Of a stretch of 15,482 bases of DNA, positions 7,646 to 13,795 are shown piece by piece. The stretch covers positions 1 through 15,482 of the forward strand of contig CALWEB010000203.1 of assembly GCA_944376955.1 (NCBI GenBank), written 5' to 3'. The translations under genes and the position numbers were made by a program. Every line of letters begins with the position of its first letter. Within the stretch, counting starts at the first letter, position 1. This DNA is from an uncultured Agathobaculum sp. Lineage in GTDB: Bacteria; Bacillota; Clostridia; Oscillospirales; Butyricicoccaceae. A model generated the notes under the pieces. It did not search any database and had not been told where the DNA came from. It saw only the letters and a list, made by a program, of their open reading frames with translations.

Positions 7646-7681
7646 AAAAAAAGAACGGCACTGCAAGTGCCGTTCTTTTTT
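7646..7681. terminator. Bidirectional Rho-independent terminator between the lipoprotein and yjfB
   Basis: Arms AAAAAAGAACGGCACT (7647-7662) and AGTGCCGTTCTTTTTT (7666-7681) are perfect complements with a 3-nt loop. The A and T runs make it work on both strands. It starts 5 nt after the lipoprotein stop. The yjfB stop codon (7680-7682) lies inside its outer A/T arm. Confidence 0.93.
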
Positions 7682-7856
7682 ATGCGTACGTGTCGATGAC
7701 CTGCCCCATGCCAGAAGGATCCGGAAGCATCTCCAACATTTCCTGTGCTGCCAACTCTGTGGAATCCATAGCCTTCTTTGCCACGGAAATCGAAACACTT
7801 TGCTGAAGCTGTGCCGAATACATGTTCATAGACATAGCAGCAATGCTGTCCATCAT
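7680..7856 (-). CDS. yjfB: YjfB-family putative motility protein (58 residues)
   Basis: This small gene encodes 58 residues beginning MMDSIAAMSMNMYSAQLQQS, followed by the family core SISVAKKAMDSTELAAQEMLEML and a C-terminal GQVIDTYA. This layout (IAAMSM near the start, VSISVxKKAMD, a helix, LGQxIDxxA at the end) is that of the YjfB family, small proteins of unknown function found in motile Firmicutes. AGGAGG lies 8 nt before ATG 7856; the next codon is also ATG. A SigD-type promoter lies 50-80 nt upstream, which supports a motility role. A perfect 12-bp palindrome, TTGCATATGCAA (7872-7883), sits just upstream of the ribosome site. The stop codon overlaps the shared terminator. Confidence 0.88.
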   Translation of the reverse strand: MMDSIAAMSMNMYSAQLQQSVSISVAKKAMDSTELAAQEMLEMLPDPSGMGQVIDTYA

Positions 7857-7908
7857 TCAAGCCACCTCCTTTTGCATATGCAACCCGTTCTATGGATTGC
7901 TACTGTTA

Positions 7909-7935
7909 GTATCGACCATGCCAAGAACACAGTTA
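7909..7935 (-). promoter_or_regulatory. SigD (sigma-28) type promoter of yjfB
   Basis: On the minus strand TAAC (7932-7935), 15 nt, then GTCGATAC (7909-7916) match TAAA-N15-GCCGATAT with one mismatch in the -35 and two in the -10. It sits in the 89-bp gap between the G5/3D gene and yjfB. Since no terminator is seen in that gap, read-through from the G5/3D gene is also possible. Confidence 0.6.
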
Positions 7936-7945
7936 ATACCGCTGA

Positions 7946-9148
7946 TCAATCTTTTAAAATATAGACTTTTGCAGGACGAATGCCAAAATCATTTGCTTCA
8001 TCACCTGTCATAAAGAATAAATCAATCTTTGTGCCCTTAATGAGTCCGCCCGTATCCTCCGCTAATCCCGGTCCATAGGACCACGACTGATCCCCGCCAT
8101 TCGATACCACATATAACCTGCTACCCAATGGAATCACACGAGGATCCACTGCAATCGTACCATACTGCGTCACTGTACCGGATGCGGTAATTTCTCCGCC
8201 ATCCTCTATGCGGTGGTAAGCGGTGGCCGTCACATCAATCACAGCCGTGTATTCGAAGCTTGATCCGTCACCCGCCGTTATAATTTTCTTCTCGGTATCA
8301 TCCTCAATCCCCGCTGGAACCGACCATACCTGTGAACGCCCCGCAGTAGACAGTGTCCCTGTATTACTATTTTCTGTCTGGGTGCTCGGCAATGTATGAT
8401 TGCTGGCCGTCACCGCGGATTCAGAAGCAGCAGCCTGCTCCTCCTGCTTATTCTGCGCGTCACGGATTCCCTGTTTGACAATACAATTTATCGGTTGCTT
8501 GACTTCCTTTTCTTCCACAATTTCTCGGGCAACTTCTTCTCCGTCATGCGCCTCGACCCGATACTCAATACTTTTTTCCCCATTCTCTCCGTATCGTGCA
8601 ACTTCCTGCTGCCCCTTGAGCATCTGACTATCGTACTCAACTTCGACGGAAAATGGAATTTCCTCCGTTTCTGTTACGGTTGTATAGGTAACACGCGTTA
8701 CTGTAACCTGGCTGCTGTCCGACAGCCACTCATCTACATCCGGTGTGACGATGTCATCGTTCCCTACCTGAATGCCATTAGCCTCAAGCAGTTCGCCTAC
8801 CGTGCAAGGTGCTGTTCGTATGGTCAATGTCTCTTCGCTGGTTTGGATCGATACGTCAAATGTTTCTTTCAGCGTAAGATAAACAATGCCGTCATCATCT
8901 TTTCGATTGACAACCTCTACATTACGGAATCCAGCTTTACTGCACGCCTCTTCCACCGAACCAGGATAAAGCCGCACCGTTTCATACCGTTCGCCATCCG
9001 TCATAATATATGTACAAGCCGCGCTACGGACAATGATGATCCGGAATAGCCCCAAAAGCAGTAAACAAGTGATAACAGCCAATAGAACAAACATCTTACG
9101 ATCTATTTTCGTTTTGCGGCGCTCCCTTTTACCATGCGATTTTTCCAA
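7946..9148 (-). CDS. Membrane-anchored G5 and 3D domain cell-wall protein (YabE-like)
   Basis: This 400-residue protein likely acts on peptidoglycan at the outer face of the membrane. A basic N-terminus and one membrane helix (about 18-40) are followed by DUF348-type ubiquitin-like modules (about 45-148), a G5 domain (about 149-227, ending KQPINCIVKQG), a Ser/Thr/Gln-rich linker, and a C-terminal 3D domain (about 304-398). The three conserved aspartates of the 3D domain are visible: D335 (AVDPRVIPLGS), D365 (AEDTGG) and D376 (KIDLFF). 3D domains share the catalytic double-psi barrel of MltA-type lytic transglycosylases. There is no resuscitation-promoting-factor (lysozyme-like) domain. The start is TTG 9148, with AGGGAGG 10 nt upstream; the next in-frame ATG would cut into the membrane helix. 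A SigD-type promoter precedes it, recalling SigD control of autolysins in Bacillus. Confidence 0.92.
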   Translation of the reverse strand: MEKSHGKRERRKTKIDRKMFVLLAVITCLLLLGLFRIIIVRSAACTYIMTDGERYETVRLYPGSVEEACSKAGFRNVEVVNRKDDDGIVYLTLKETFDVSIQTSEETLTIRTAPCTVGELLEANGIQVGNDDIVTPDVDEWLSDSSQVTVTRVTYTTVTETEEIPFSVEVEYDSQMLKGQQEVARYGENGEKSIEYRVEAHDGEEVAREIVEEKEVKQPINCIVKQGIRDAQNKQEEQAAASESAVTASNHTLPSTQTENSNTGTLSTAGRSQVWSVPAGIEDDTEKKIITAGDGSSFEYTAVIDVTATAYHRIEDGGEITASGTVTQYGTIAVDPRVIPLGSRLYVVSNGGDQSWSYGPGLAEDTGGLIKGTKIDLFFMTGDEANDFGIRPAKVYILKD

Positions 9149-9194
9149 ACTGTCACTGCCTCCCTAGATCCCACGAATATGCCTTATTTTATCA

Positions 9195-9221
9195 TTATCG
9201 ACTATTTTCACGTATACTTTA
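9195..9221 (-). promoter_or_regulatory. SigD (sigma-28) type promoter of the G5/3D gene
   Basis: On the minus strand a perfect TAAA (9218-9221), exactly 15 nt, and GTCGATAA (9195-9202), which matches 7 of 8 bases of GCCGATAA. The predicted start is near 9188, about 40 nt before the TTG start codon. This is the best SigD match in the window. Confidence 0.75.
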
Positions 9222-9386
9222 TGTTTACTCATTCCAAGACCTGAAAACATACATATTGCCGCGATTCATCGGTGCCACTCTCAGATCGGTCGGACAACAT
9301 TATCATCTTGAAATGCCATATGCTTTGATTCATTCATCCATTTCTCGAGAGTATTTGATCACACTTATTCATTCTAAATCACATAT

Positions 9387-9423
9387 AAAAATGCCCGCGG
9401 CCTACCATTGTCTCCACGGGCAT
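9387..9423 (-). terminator. Rho-independent terminator downstream of the response regulator gene
   Basis: On the minus strand ATGCCCGTGG pairs with CCGCGGGCAT (arms 9414-9423 and 9391-9400; one U-G wobble) around a 13-nt loop, followed directly by five T. It lies about 195 nt after the response-regulator stop, so it ends either a long 3' tail or a separate short RNA. Confidence 0.8.
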
Positions 9424-9446
9424 ACTTGTAAATCATTTTCAAGCAA

Positions 9447-9507
9447 AATTTCACTCTTGCAAAAACGTTTCCATGAAAAATCATTTTGATCTGCAATGCG
9501 TGAAATT
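9447..9507 (-). repeat. Nested inverted repeats upstream of the terminator
   Basis: AATTTCAC (9447-9454) pairs with GTGAAATT (9500-9507), and inside it TTGCA (9457-9461) pairs with TGCAA (9492-9496). A further small AT hairpin lies in the centre. Transcribed on the minus strand this would form a stem-loop 24 nt before the terminator hairpin. It may be a 3' untranslated structure or part of a small RNA. Confidence 0.35.
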
Positions 9508-9617
9508 ATCATGATGTTGTGTTTAACATTATTACACCGTGATTGGATGGCCACATTTAACTGAAACGCGGAGCGCATTTTCAAAATGGCCCCGCTGATC
9601 CACCCATTTCAAAGCAG

Positions 9618-9986
9618 TTAAGCATCACGCAATACATTCGACATGGACTCCAGGATCTGGTTCCGCTCAAACGGTTTATATACAAACCCTTTCACACCAA
9701 CATCATTCGCTTCATTGATGGTATCATCATATGCAAGCGAAGAAACCATTAAGATACGGGCTTGCGGATGATCCCTCAACAGCTGACGCGCTGTTTCGAG
9801 CCCATCAATCCCCGGCATTAAAATATCCATAGTGACGATATCCGGTTGGATCTCGCTATATTTTTCCAATGCTTCTTCGCCACTTTGGCAAAATGCAACG
9901 ATCTGATACTCTGTATCTGCCAAAATCCTTTTCAGTTGCAACTGAACAATGCGTGAGTCGTCTACTACCATGACCCGCTTTGACAT
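9618..9986 (-). CDS. Single-domain response regulator (CheY/CheB-type receiver)
   Basis: This 122-residue phospho-acceptor domain has no output domain. The acidic pair is D9/D10 (VVDDS), the phosphorylated aspartate is D54 (TMDILMPGIDG), the switch serine is S82 (ILMVSSL), and the conserved lysine is K104 (VYKPF). The MVSSL motif is more like the receiver of CheB than classical CheY, but the protein is a stand-alone receiver. It lies 43 nt downstream of the CheX-like gene, and such pairs usually consist of a receiver and its phosphatase. ATG 9986 has AAAAGGAG 9 nt upstream. It may signal to the flagellar switch or act as a phosphate sink; the sequence does not decide this. Confidence 0.93.
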   Translation of the reverse strand: MSKRVMVVDDSRIVQLQLKRILADTEYQIVAFCQSGEEALEKYSEIQPDIVTMDILMPGIDGLETARQLLRDHPQARILMVSSLAYDDTINEANDVGVKGFVYKPFERNQILESMSNVLRDA

Positions 9987-10029
9987 ATGGAACAGCTCCT
10001 TTTCTACCTATCATCTGCAATATGCTATC

Positions 10030-10488
10030 TTATGCAGAAATCAGTTGATGAATTAATTGTGCTCCCTCGTTATGATCGCTCGCGTAATTGATCACGCCCT
10101 GAATGCCTTCCTCCTCTATGGGGATGTACCGCCCCATATAAAACATTGGAATACGGAATCGGGATGGACTGTGCGAAATACGGAACAATCCAGCTGCAAT
10201 CTGCCCACAGATCACATTAAAATATTCTTTTACAAGATCCTCAAAATCATCTGGATCCACTGTCTCTTCCTGCATGACATAGCGTGCCAAACGAACTAAA
10301 AACGTTGTGTCTGCACATAAGATCAAAGAGCCACGGTAGCTGCCTTCAAATGTGGTATAGACGGTACACATATCACTGGAAAGCATAGTATCCCGTTTGC
10401 ATAGACAGATACCACCGATACGCTTAGTCATATCCTGCATTACCTGATCCAAAACATCCTGAATCTCTGTTTGCGTGAGCGTGCTCAA
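10030..10488 (-). CDS. cheX: CheX-like chemotaxis phosphatase
   Basis: A 152-residue protein of the CheX/CheC/FliY phosphatase type, which removes the phosphate from CheY-like receivers. The catalytic ExxN pattern is visible as E-Y-F-N in KEYFNVICGQIAAGLF (about residues 88-91 from this start), inside the long helix expected for CheX. Before it lies the beta-sheet core (GSYRGSLILCADTTFLVRLA). The frame is open to 10524 with an ATG at 10521, but that has no ribosome site. TTG 10488 has GGGAGGT 6 nt upstream and is preferred; this removes 12 residues of poor conservation. It is followed by the receiver gene, its likely substrate. Expression would come from the SigD-type promoter at 10717-10743, through a structured leader. 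Confidence 0.82.
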   Translation of the reverse strand: MSTLTQTEIQDVLDQVMQDMTKRIGGICLCKRDTMLSSDMCTVYTTFEGSYRGSLILCADTTFLVRLARYVMQEETVDPDDFEDLVKEYFNVICGQIAAGLFRISHSPSRFRIPMFYMGRYIPIEEEGIQGVINYASDHNEGAQLIHQLISA

Positions 10489-10591
10489 CGTGCTACCTCC
10501 CATTTCAATGAGATACTCCATCAATCACAGTATCATGTGCTATTCTCATGCCAACAACCATTGTCATTTGGGTCAGATAGGCAAATACTGC

Positions 10592-10684
10592 AAAATAGAA
10601 GGAAACCGGACACAGTCACCCAGAATAAACACACATATCATTCATTCAGCCCACATTTCGACTGTGTTCCGGTATTCCCTATTT
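10592..10684 (-). repeat. Long imperfect stem-loop in the leader of the cheX-like gene
   Basis: CACAGTC with flanking CCGGA and GGAAA (10592-10617) is the reverse complement, with two single-base bulges, of GACTGTG-TTCCGG-TATTCC (10660-10684). This gives a stem of about 16-18 bp. The loop holds a second hairpin: GAATAAAC (10623-10630) with ATTCATTC (10640-10647), allowing wobbles. On the minus strand the 3' arm runs into CTTCTATTTT. It could be an attenuator, a terminator for hemerythrin read-through, or a stability element. Confidence 0.5.
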
Positions 10685-10716
10685 ATATGACGGACTCAAA
10701 AGTTCAAGCGCAAGGA

Positions 10717-10743
10717 ATATCGATTATGCATTCCCCTGTTTTA
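10717..10743 (-). promoter_or_regulatory. SigD (sigma-28) type promoter of the cheX-like gene and receiver
   Basis: On the minus strand a perfect TAAA (10740-10743), exactly 15 nt, and ATCGATAT (10717-10724; 6 of 8 bases of GCCGATAT). The -35 lies within the last codons of the hemerythrin gene. The predicted start is near 10710, giving a leader of about 220 nt. Confidence 0.55.
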
Positions 10744-11161
10744 TGAACTCAGCGAGCCGCTTATCCTCATGGCGGATATGATTGATCAACACGCTGGCCT
10801 GCGTATTGATCTCGCCCAAATTTTTCACACTGGGTCCATCCGTACGGATTTCGTTCGCGAGTTCACGGATCTTCTGCTTATAATTGACATGGAAATTGTG
10901 ATGGGCTTGATAATGGGGGTAATGATTCTTCCGCTGCAAATCTTCTTCATCCGCAAAATGCTTGTCAACATAATCTGCCAGAAAATCTGCAGTTTCCCCA
11001 ATTTTGCTACGCCCCTGTCCAGAGCTGCACGCATCCATCAAATCATTAATTGCACTAAAAAGCATACGATGCTCAGAATCAATTAAATCGTTGCCCGTTT
11101 CCAAATCCGGTGTAACTTCATATCTTTTAGTATTTGCCCGGATCGTCGAAGTTTGAGACAA
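10724..11161 (-). CDS. Bacteriohemerythrin (non-heme diiron oxygen-binding protein)
   Basis: This four-helix protein binds O2 at a diiron centre. All seven expected ligands are present with normal spacing: H31 (DSEH), H68 and E72 (HFADE), H87 and H91 (HHNFH), H128 and D133 (HIRHED). The family core begins at about residue 14 (YEVTPDLETGNDLIDSEH). The start is doubtful. The only usual start codon before the core is TTG 11161. It has no ribosome site and lies inside the MCP2 gene, overlapping it by 35 nt in the +1 frame. Hemerythrin domains are known fused to the C-terminus of chemoreceptors (DcrH of Desulfovibrio vulgaris). This may therefore be the separated or frameshift-joined sensor domain of MCP2 rather than a free oxygen carrier. 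A SigD-type promoter for the next gene lies in its last codons. Confidence 0.9.
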   Translation of the reverse strand: MSQTSTIRANTKRYEVTPDLETGNDLIDSEHRMLFSAINDLMDACSSGQGRSKIGETADFLADYVDKHFADEEDLQRKNHYPHYQAHHNFHVNYKQKIRELANEIRTDGPSVKNLGEINTQASVLINHIRHEDKRLAEFIKQGNA

Positions 11162-13004
11162 CGGAGTGACGGGTTTCGCGAAACCTATCCCCCGATACGG
11201 GGGAAGTACCTCCTGCGTGAAAGCTGCCGCTGTTTACCGAGGTGGAGACATCACTGTCAAACGATGTCGAAGCCGGTGCATGATACTCAAACGAAGGCGC
11301 AGATGCCGCAGCCATCAGATTTTCGTTCTCGGCGCCAACACGGAAGGTGGAGAAAATCTGATGCAGCACATGCGCCTGCGAAGAAAGCTCCTGACTTGCC
11401 GCAGCAGATTCCTCACTGGTTGCGGAGTTAGTCTGCACTACAGTAGCAATCTGATCAATGCCCTGTGTGATCTGCTCAATGGACTCCGACTCACGTGCAG
11501 TAGCTGCTGCAATCTGGGTGATCTTATCCACCGCCTTGCTGGTCAGCTCCGTGCTGGAAGTGATAGATTCCGCTGCCGCATGTGCAATGCTGGAACCATT
11601 TTCGACTGCCTTAATCGAATTCTCAATCAAGCTCGTGGTGTTCTTGGCGGCTTCTGCAGACTTAGATGCCAAGTTGCGCACTTCATCAGCTACAACCGCA
11701 AAGCCCTTGCCAGCAGTACCTGCGCGTGCAGCTTCTACTGCAGCATTGAGCGCCAGAATATTCGTCTGGAACGCAATATCCTCAATGGTCTTGATAATCT
11801 TGCTGATTTCCTGCGAAGTGGAAGTAATCTCGTTCATCGCGTCAATCATCAAGGTCATCTGATTCTGGCTTTCAGCATTCTGCGTGCCTGCCATATCTGC
11901 ATTTTCCTTGGCCGACTTTGCAGCATCCGCGTTTTTGCGAGCCGCAGTGGCAATGTCATTGATGGTAGCAGAAAGCTCCTCAACCGCACTTGCCTGCTCA
12001 GTAGCCCCCTGTGCCAGCGACTGCGCACCGGTAGATACCTGATCCGCACCGGAAGCCACCTGATCCACCGATGCTTTGACATTTGCAATCATCTTACGCA
12101 TCTGGCTCGTCAGCTGGGCAAGTGATTCTGTAATCGTGTGGAACGAACCGGGCAATTCTACCTCGCAGTCCACACTGAAATCCCCATCGACCATCGCCGT
12201 CGTGATACGGGTAATTTCATCAAACGCAGATCCCAACATCTTCTGCGTAGAACGGAGTGCGTCCGCCATATCGCCAAATTCATCTTTGGATTCATATGTA
12301 ATCTGGCGGCTCATATCGCCATCCCGCATTTCATCCAGTGCAATTCTTGTCTCATTCAGCGGCGTCAGAATAGAGCGGATCAGGCTGCCAGCAAACAAGA
12401 TGACTAAAATGACAAATACCACCAACAGTGCAATCATCAGAATCAGCATACGGGTAACAGATTGCTCCTGGGCTGTTGCCACATCAGAAATTCTGCTGCC
12501 AATAGTATTATTGAGCGCAATCGTCGTGTCTCTCAGATCATTCAGTGCCGGCGTACATTCATTGATCAGAATCGTCTTTGCCTGATCGAAATCGTCTTCT
12601 TCCAGCGCGCTGATGATCTTAGGAATGACCGCTTCCCACGCAGTCACAGCATCCAGATAACTTTGATCTTTGCCATCACCCAGCATGTAGTTCTCTGCTA
12701 CATAATTCTGCGATTCTGTCAACGCATCCAACGCATCATTCAGCTGAGACTGATTGCTGTCATAGTTGGCTTTATCTGTATCCAATACCATATCACGTGC
12801 AAAACGTGCCGCCGTATTCATCTGCACACGGCAGTTCATGATCTGATATTCCAGCTCAACCTCATTATTGAGCAAATCCTCATACTTATTGCGCATCGAA
12901 AACGCGTTTGTCAACGCAATTGCCATCAACAAGATGGACAAGATAATGGGGATTGCGAAACCCAAAATGAGTCGCTGATTGATTCTCATGTTTTTTAGTC
13001 GCAT
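11127..13004 (-). CDS. Methyl-accepting chemotaxis protein with a four-helix-bundle sensor and long tail (MCP2)
   Basis: A 625-residue chemoreceptor. Membrane helix 1 is at about 11-35; a mostly helical extracellular 4HB-type sensor at about 36-183; membrane helix 2 at about 186-208; HAMP at about 209-263. A second HAMP-like linker, with MVDGDFSVDCEVELPGSF, follows at about 265-300, and then the signalling coiled coil with its hairpin tip at about 405-445 (IAFQTNILALNAAVEAARAG, KGFAVVADEVRNLA). The signalling core is nearly the same as in MCP1. Unlike MCP1, it continues for about 70 residues (556-625) rich in Ser, Ala, Gly and His, which looks like a linker. The linker ends where the +1 frame enters the hemerythrin. 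ATG 13004 has GGGAGG 10 nt upstream. It is 39 nt after the ABC gene with no terminator or clear promoter between, so it is probably in the fliS operon. Confidence 0.95.
   Translation of the reverse strand: MRLKNMRINQRLILGFAIPIILSILLMAIALTNAFSMRNKYEDLLNNEVELEYQIMNCRVQMNTAARFARDMVLDTDKANYDSNQSQLNDALDALTESQNYVAENYMLGDGKDQSYLDAVTAWEAVIPKIISALEEDDFDQAKTILINECTPALNDLRDTTIALNNTIGSRISDVATAQEQSVTRMLILMIALLVVFVILVILFAGSLIRSILTPLNETRIALDEMRDGDMSRQITYESKDEFGDMADALRSTQKMLGSAFDEITRITTAMVDGDFSVDCEVELPGSFHTITESLAQLTSQMRKMIANVKASVDQVASGADQVSTGAQSLAQGATEQASAVEELSATINDIATAARKNADAAKSAKENADMAGTQNAESQNQMTLMIDAMNEITSTSQEISKIIKTIEDIAFQTNILALNAAVEAARAGTAGKGFAVVADEVRNLASKSAEAAKNTTSLIENSIKAVENGSSIAHAAAESITSSTELTSKAVDKITQIAAATARESESIEQITQGIDQIATVVQTNSATSEESAAASQELSSQAHVLHQIFSTFRVGAENENLMAAASAPSFEYHAPASTSFDSDVSTSVNSGSFHAGGTSPVSGDRFRETRHSVVSNFDDPGKY
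11172..11203 (-). repeat. Two adjacent palindromes at the MCP2/hemerythrin junction
   Basis: GGTTTCGCGAAACC (11172-11185) is a perfect 14-bp palindrome. Three nt away, CCCCCG (11189-11194) and CGGGGG (11198-11203) form a perfect 6-bp stem with a 3-nt loop. On the minus strand they follow AGGAGGT (11208-11214), a strong ribosome-site sequence inside the MCP2 gene with no start codon after it. Both lie in the stretch where the MCP2 and hemerythrin frames are open together. Confidence 0.6.
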
Positions 13005-13043
13005 ACCAAAAAGTGCCTCCCAACTGTCATATCTATATCTAAT

Positions 13044-13763
13044 TTATTCAAATCGGTTCGTTGCTCTTAACTCGCCGTATTTGCCTTTTTCAACATCACC
13101 GGCAACTCTTCCGGCGACTAATGTAACTACCCTGCGGCACATAATATTGACGAAATCCTTGGCATGTGTCGCCATAATAATAGTGGTACCACAGCGGTTA
13201 ATCTCATTAAGGATATTCATAATATCCCATCCTGTATCATAATCCAAATTTGCCGTAATTTCATCTACAATCAGAATCGGCGGATTACAAATGATTGCTC
13301 TTGCGAGCTCCACCATTTTTACCTGTCCGCCGGAAAGTTCAAACGGATACCGGTCCTCCATCGAACGCATACCAACGATCGACAGCGCCTTCCGTGTATG
13401 TTCCGGAATCACCTTTGATTTGACACCGAGTGCCCGTTGCACAAGTTCCAAATTCTGTCGCACTGTTTTTTTGCGGATAAGGCTCGCATCCTGCCAAACC
13501 TGGCCGATATTTCTACGAAGCGCCGGTCGCTTCCAACCGCGCAAACGCGTCAGTTCCACATCATCCAACCATATTTTCCCTTCGTCTGCAACAATTTGGT
13601 TGGCAATCAGACGAAGTAAAGTTGTTTTCCCTGCGCCACTGCTGCCAATCAGGAAAACGAATTCGCCGCGCTCAATCGAAAGAGATACATCATCTATCGC
13701 TGCAAAACGCCTTTGCTCAGTGGAAAAATATTTTGTTACATGCTGCATCTCTATCTGTGGCAC
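13044..13763 (-). CDS. FtsE-like ABC transporter ATP-binding protein without an FtsX neighbour
   Basis: A 239-residue ATPase with every ABC motif: Walker A GSSGAGKTT (about 40-48), Q-loop VWQDA (Q91), signature LSGGQVKMVELARA (about 143), Walker B ILIVDE (E168), D-loop ANLD, and switch H200 (MATHAKD). The GEFVFLIGSSGAGKTTLLRLI stretch and the length resemble FtsE, which with FtsX controls cell-wall hydrolases. No permease gene lies beside it. Its neighbours are a C39-type peptidase and a chemoreceptor. The frame is open to 13823, but GTG 13763 is chosen because AGGAGG lies 6 nt upstream; the ATG at 13769 touches that site and is too close. It is translated 32 nt after the peptidase stop. Substrate and partner are unknown. 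Confidence 0.88.
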   Translation of the reverse strand: MPQIEMQHVTKYFSTEQRRFAAIDDVSLSIERGEFVFLIGSSGAGKTTLLRLIANQIVADEGKIWLDDVELTRLRGWKRPALRRNIGQVWQDASLIRKKTVRQNLELVQRALGVKSKVIPEHTRKALSIVGMRSMEDRYPFELSGGQVKMVELARAIICNPPILIVDEITANLDYDTGWDIMNILNEINRCGTTIIMATHAKDFVNIMCRRVVTLVAGRVAGDVEKGKYGELRATNRFE

Positions 13764-13795
13764 AGTCATCCTCCTATTTAAGCGGGTATGCACCG

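Larger units (their letters stand above)
9149..9617. other. Intergenic region between the response regulator and the G5/3D gene
   Basis: These 469 bases hold no convincing gene. On the minus strand, from the response-regulator end, there is a weak GC hairpin near 9560-9595, nested inverted repeats at 9447-9507, a clear terminator at 9387-9423, about 160 bases without visible signals, and then the SigD promoter of the G5/3D gene. Frames crossing the region have no ribosome sites. Confidence 0.6.

Noticed and set aside
7872..7883. Perfect palindrome TTGCATATGCAA in the yjfB leader
   Set aside because: At 12 bp it may be chance. It is too short and too close to the ribosome site to name as an operator, so it is only mentioned in the yjfB entry.
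9462..9478. Catabolite-control (cre) like site around AAACGTTT
   Set aside because: The central palindrome fits, but the outer TG and CA positions are out of register by one base, and no promoter lies beside it.
9256..9489. Plus-strand frame of 77 codons in the gap between the G5/3D gene and the response regulator
   Set aside because: It has no ribosome site, crosses the terminator, and has low-quality composition.
9402..9584. Minus-strand frame of 60 codons after the response regulator
   Set aside because: It ends inside the terminator hairpin, has no ribosome site, and its product shows no protein-like pattern.
11166..12125. Long open frame (319 codons) on the plus strand opposite MCP2
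   Set aside because: It mirrors the MCP2 coding strand; the product is rich in Cys, Arg and Ser without domain features, and no ribosome site precedes it. The minus-strand chemoreceptor explains the open frame.
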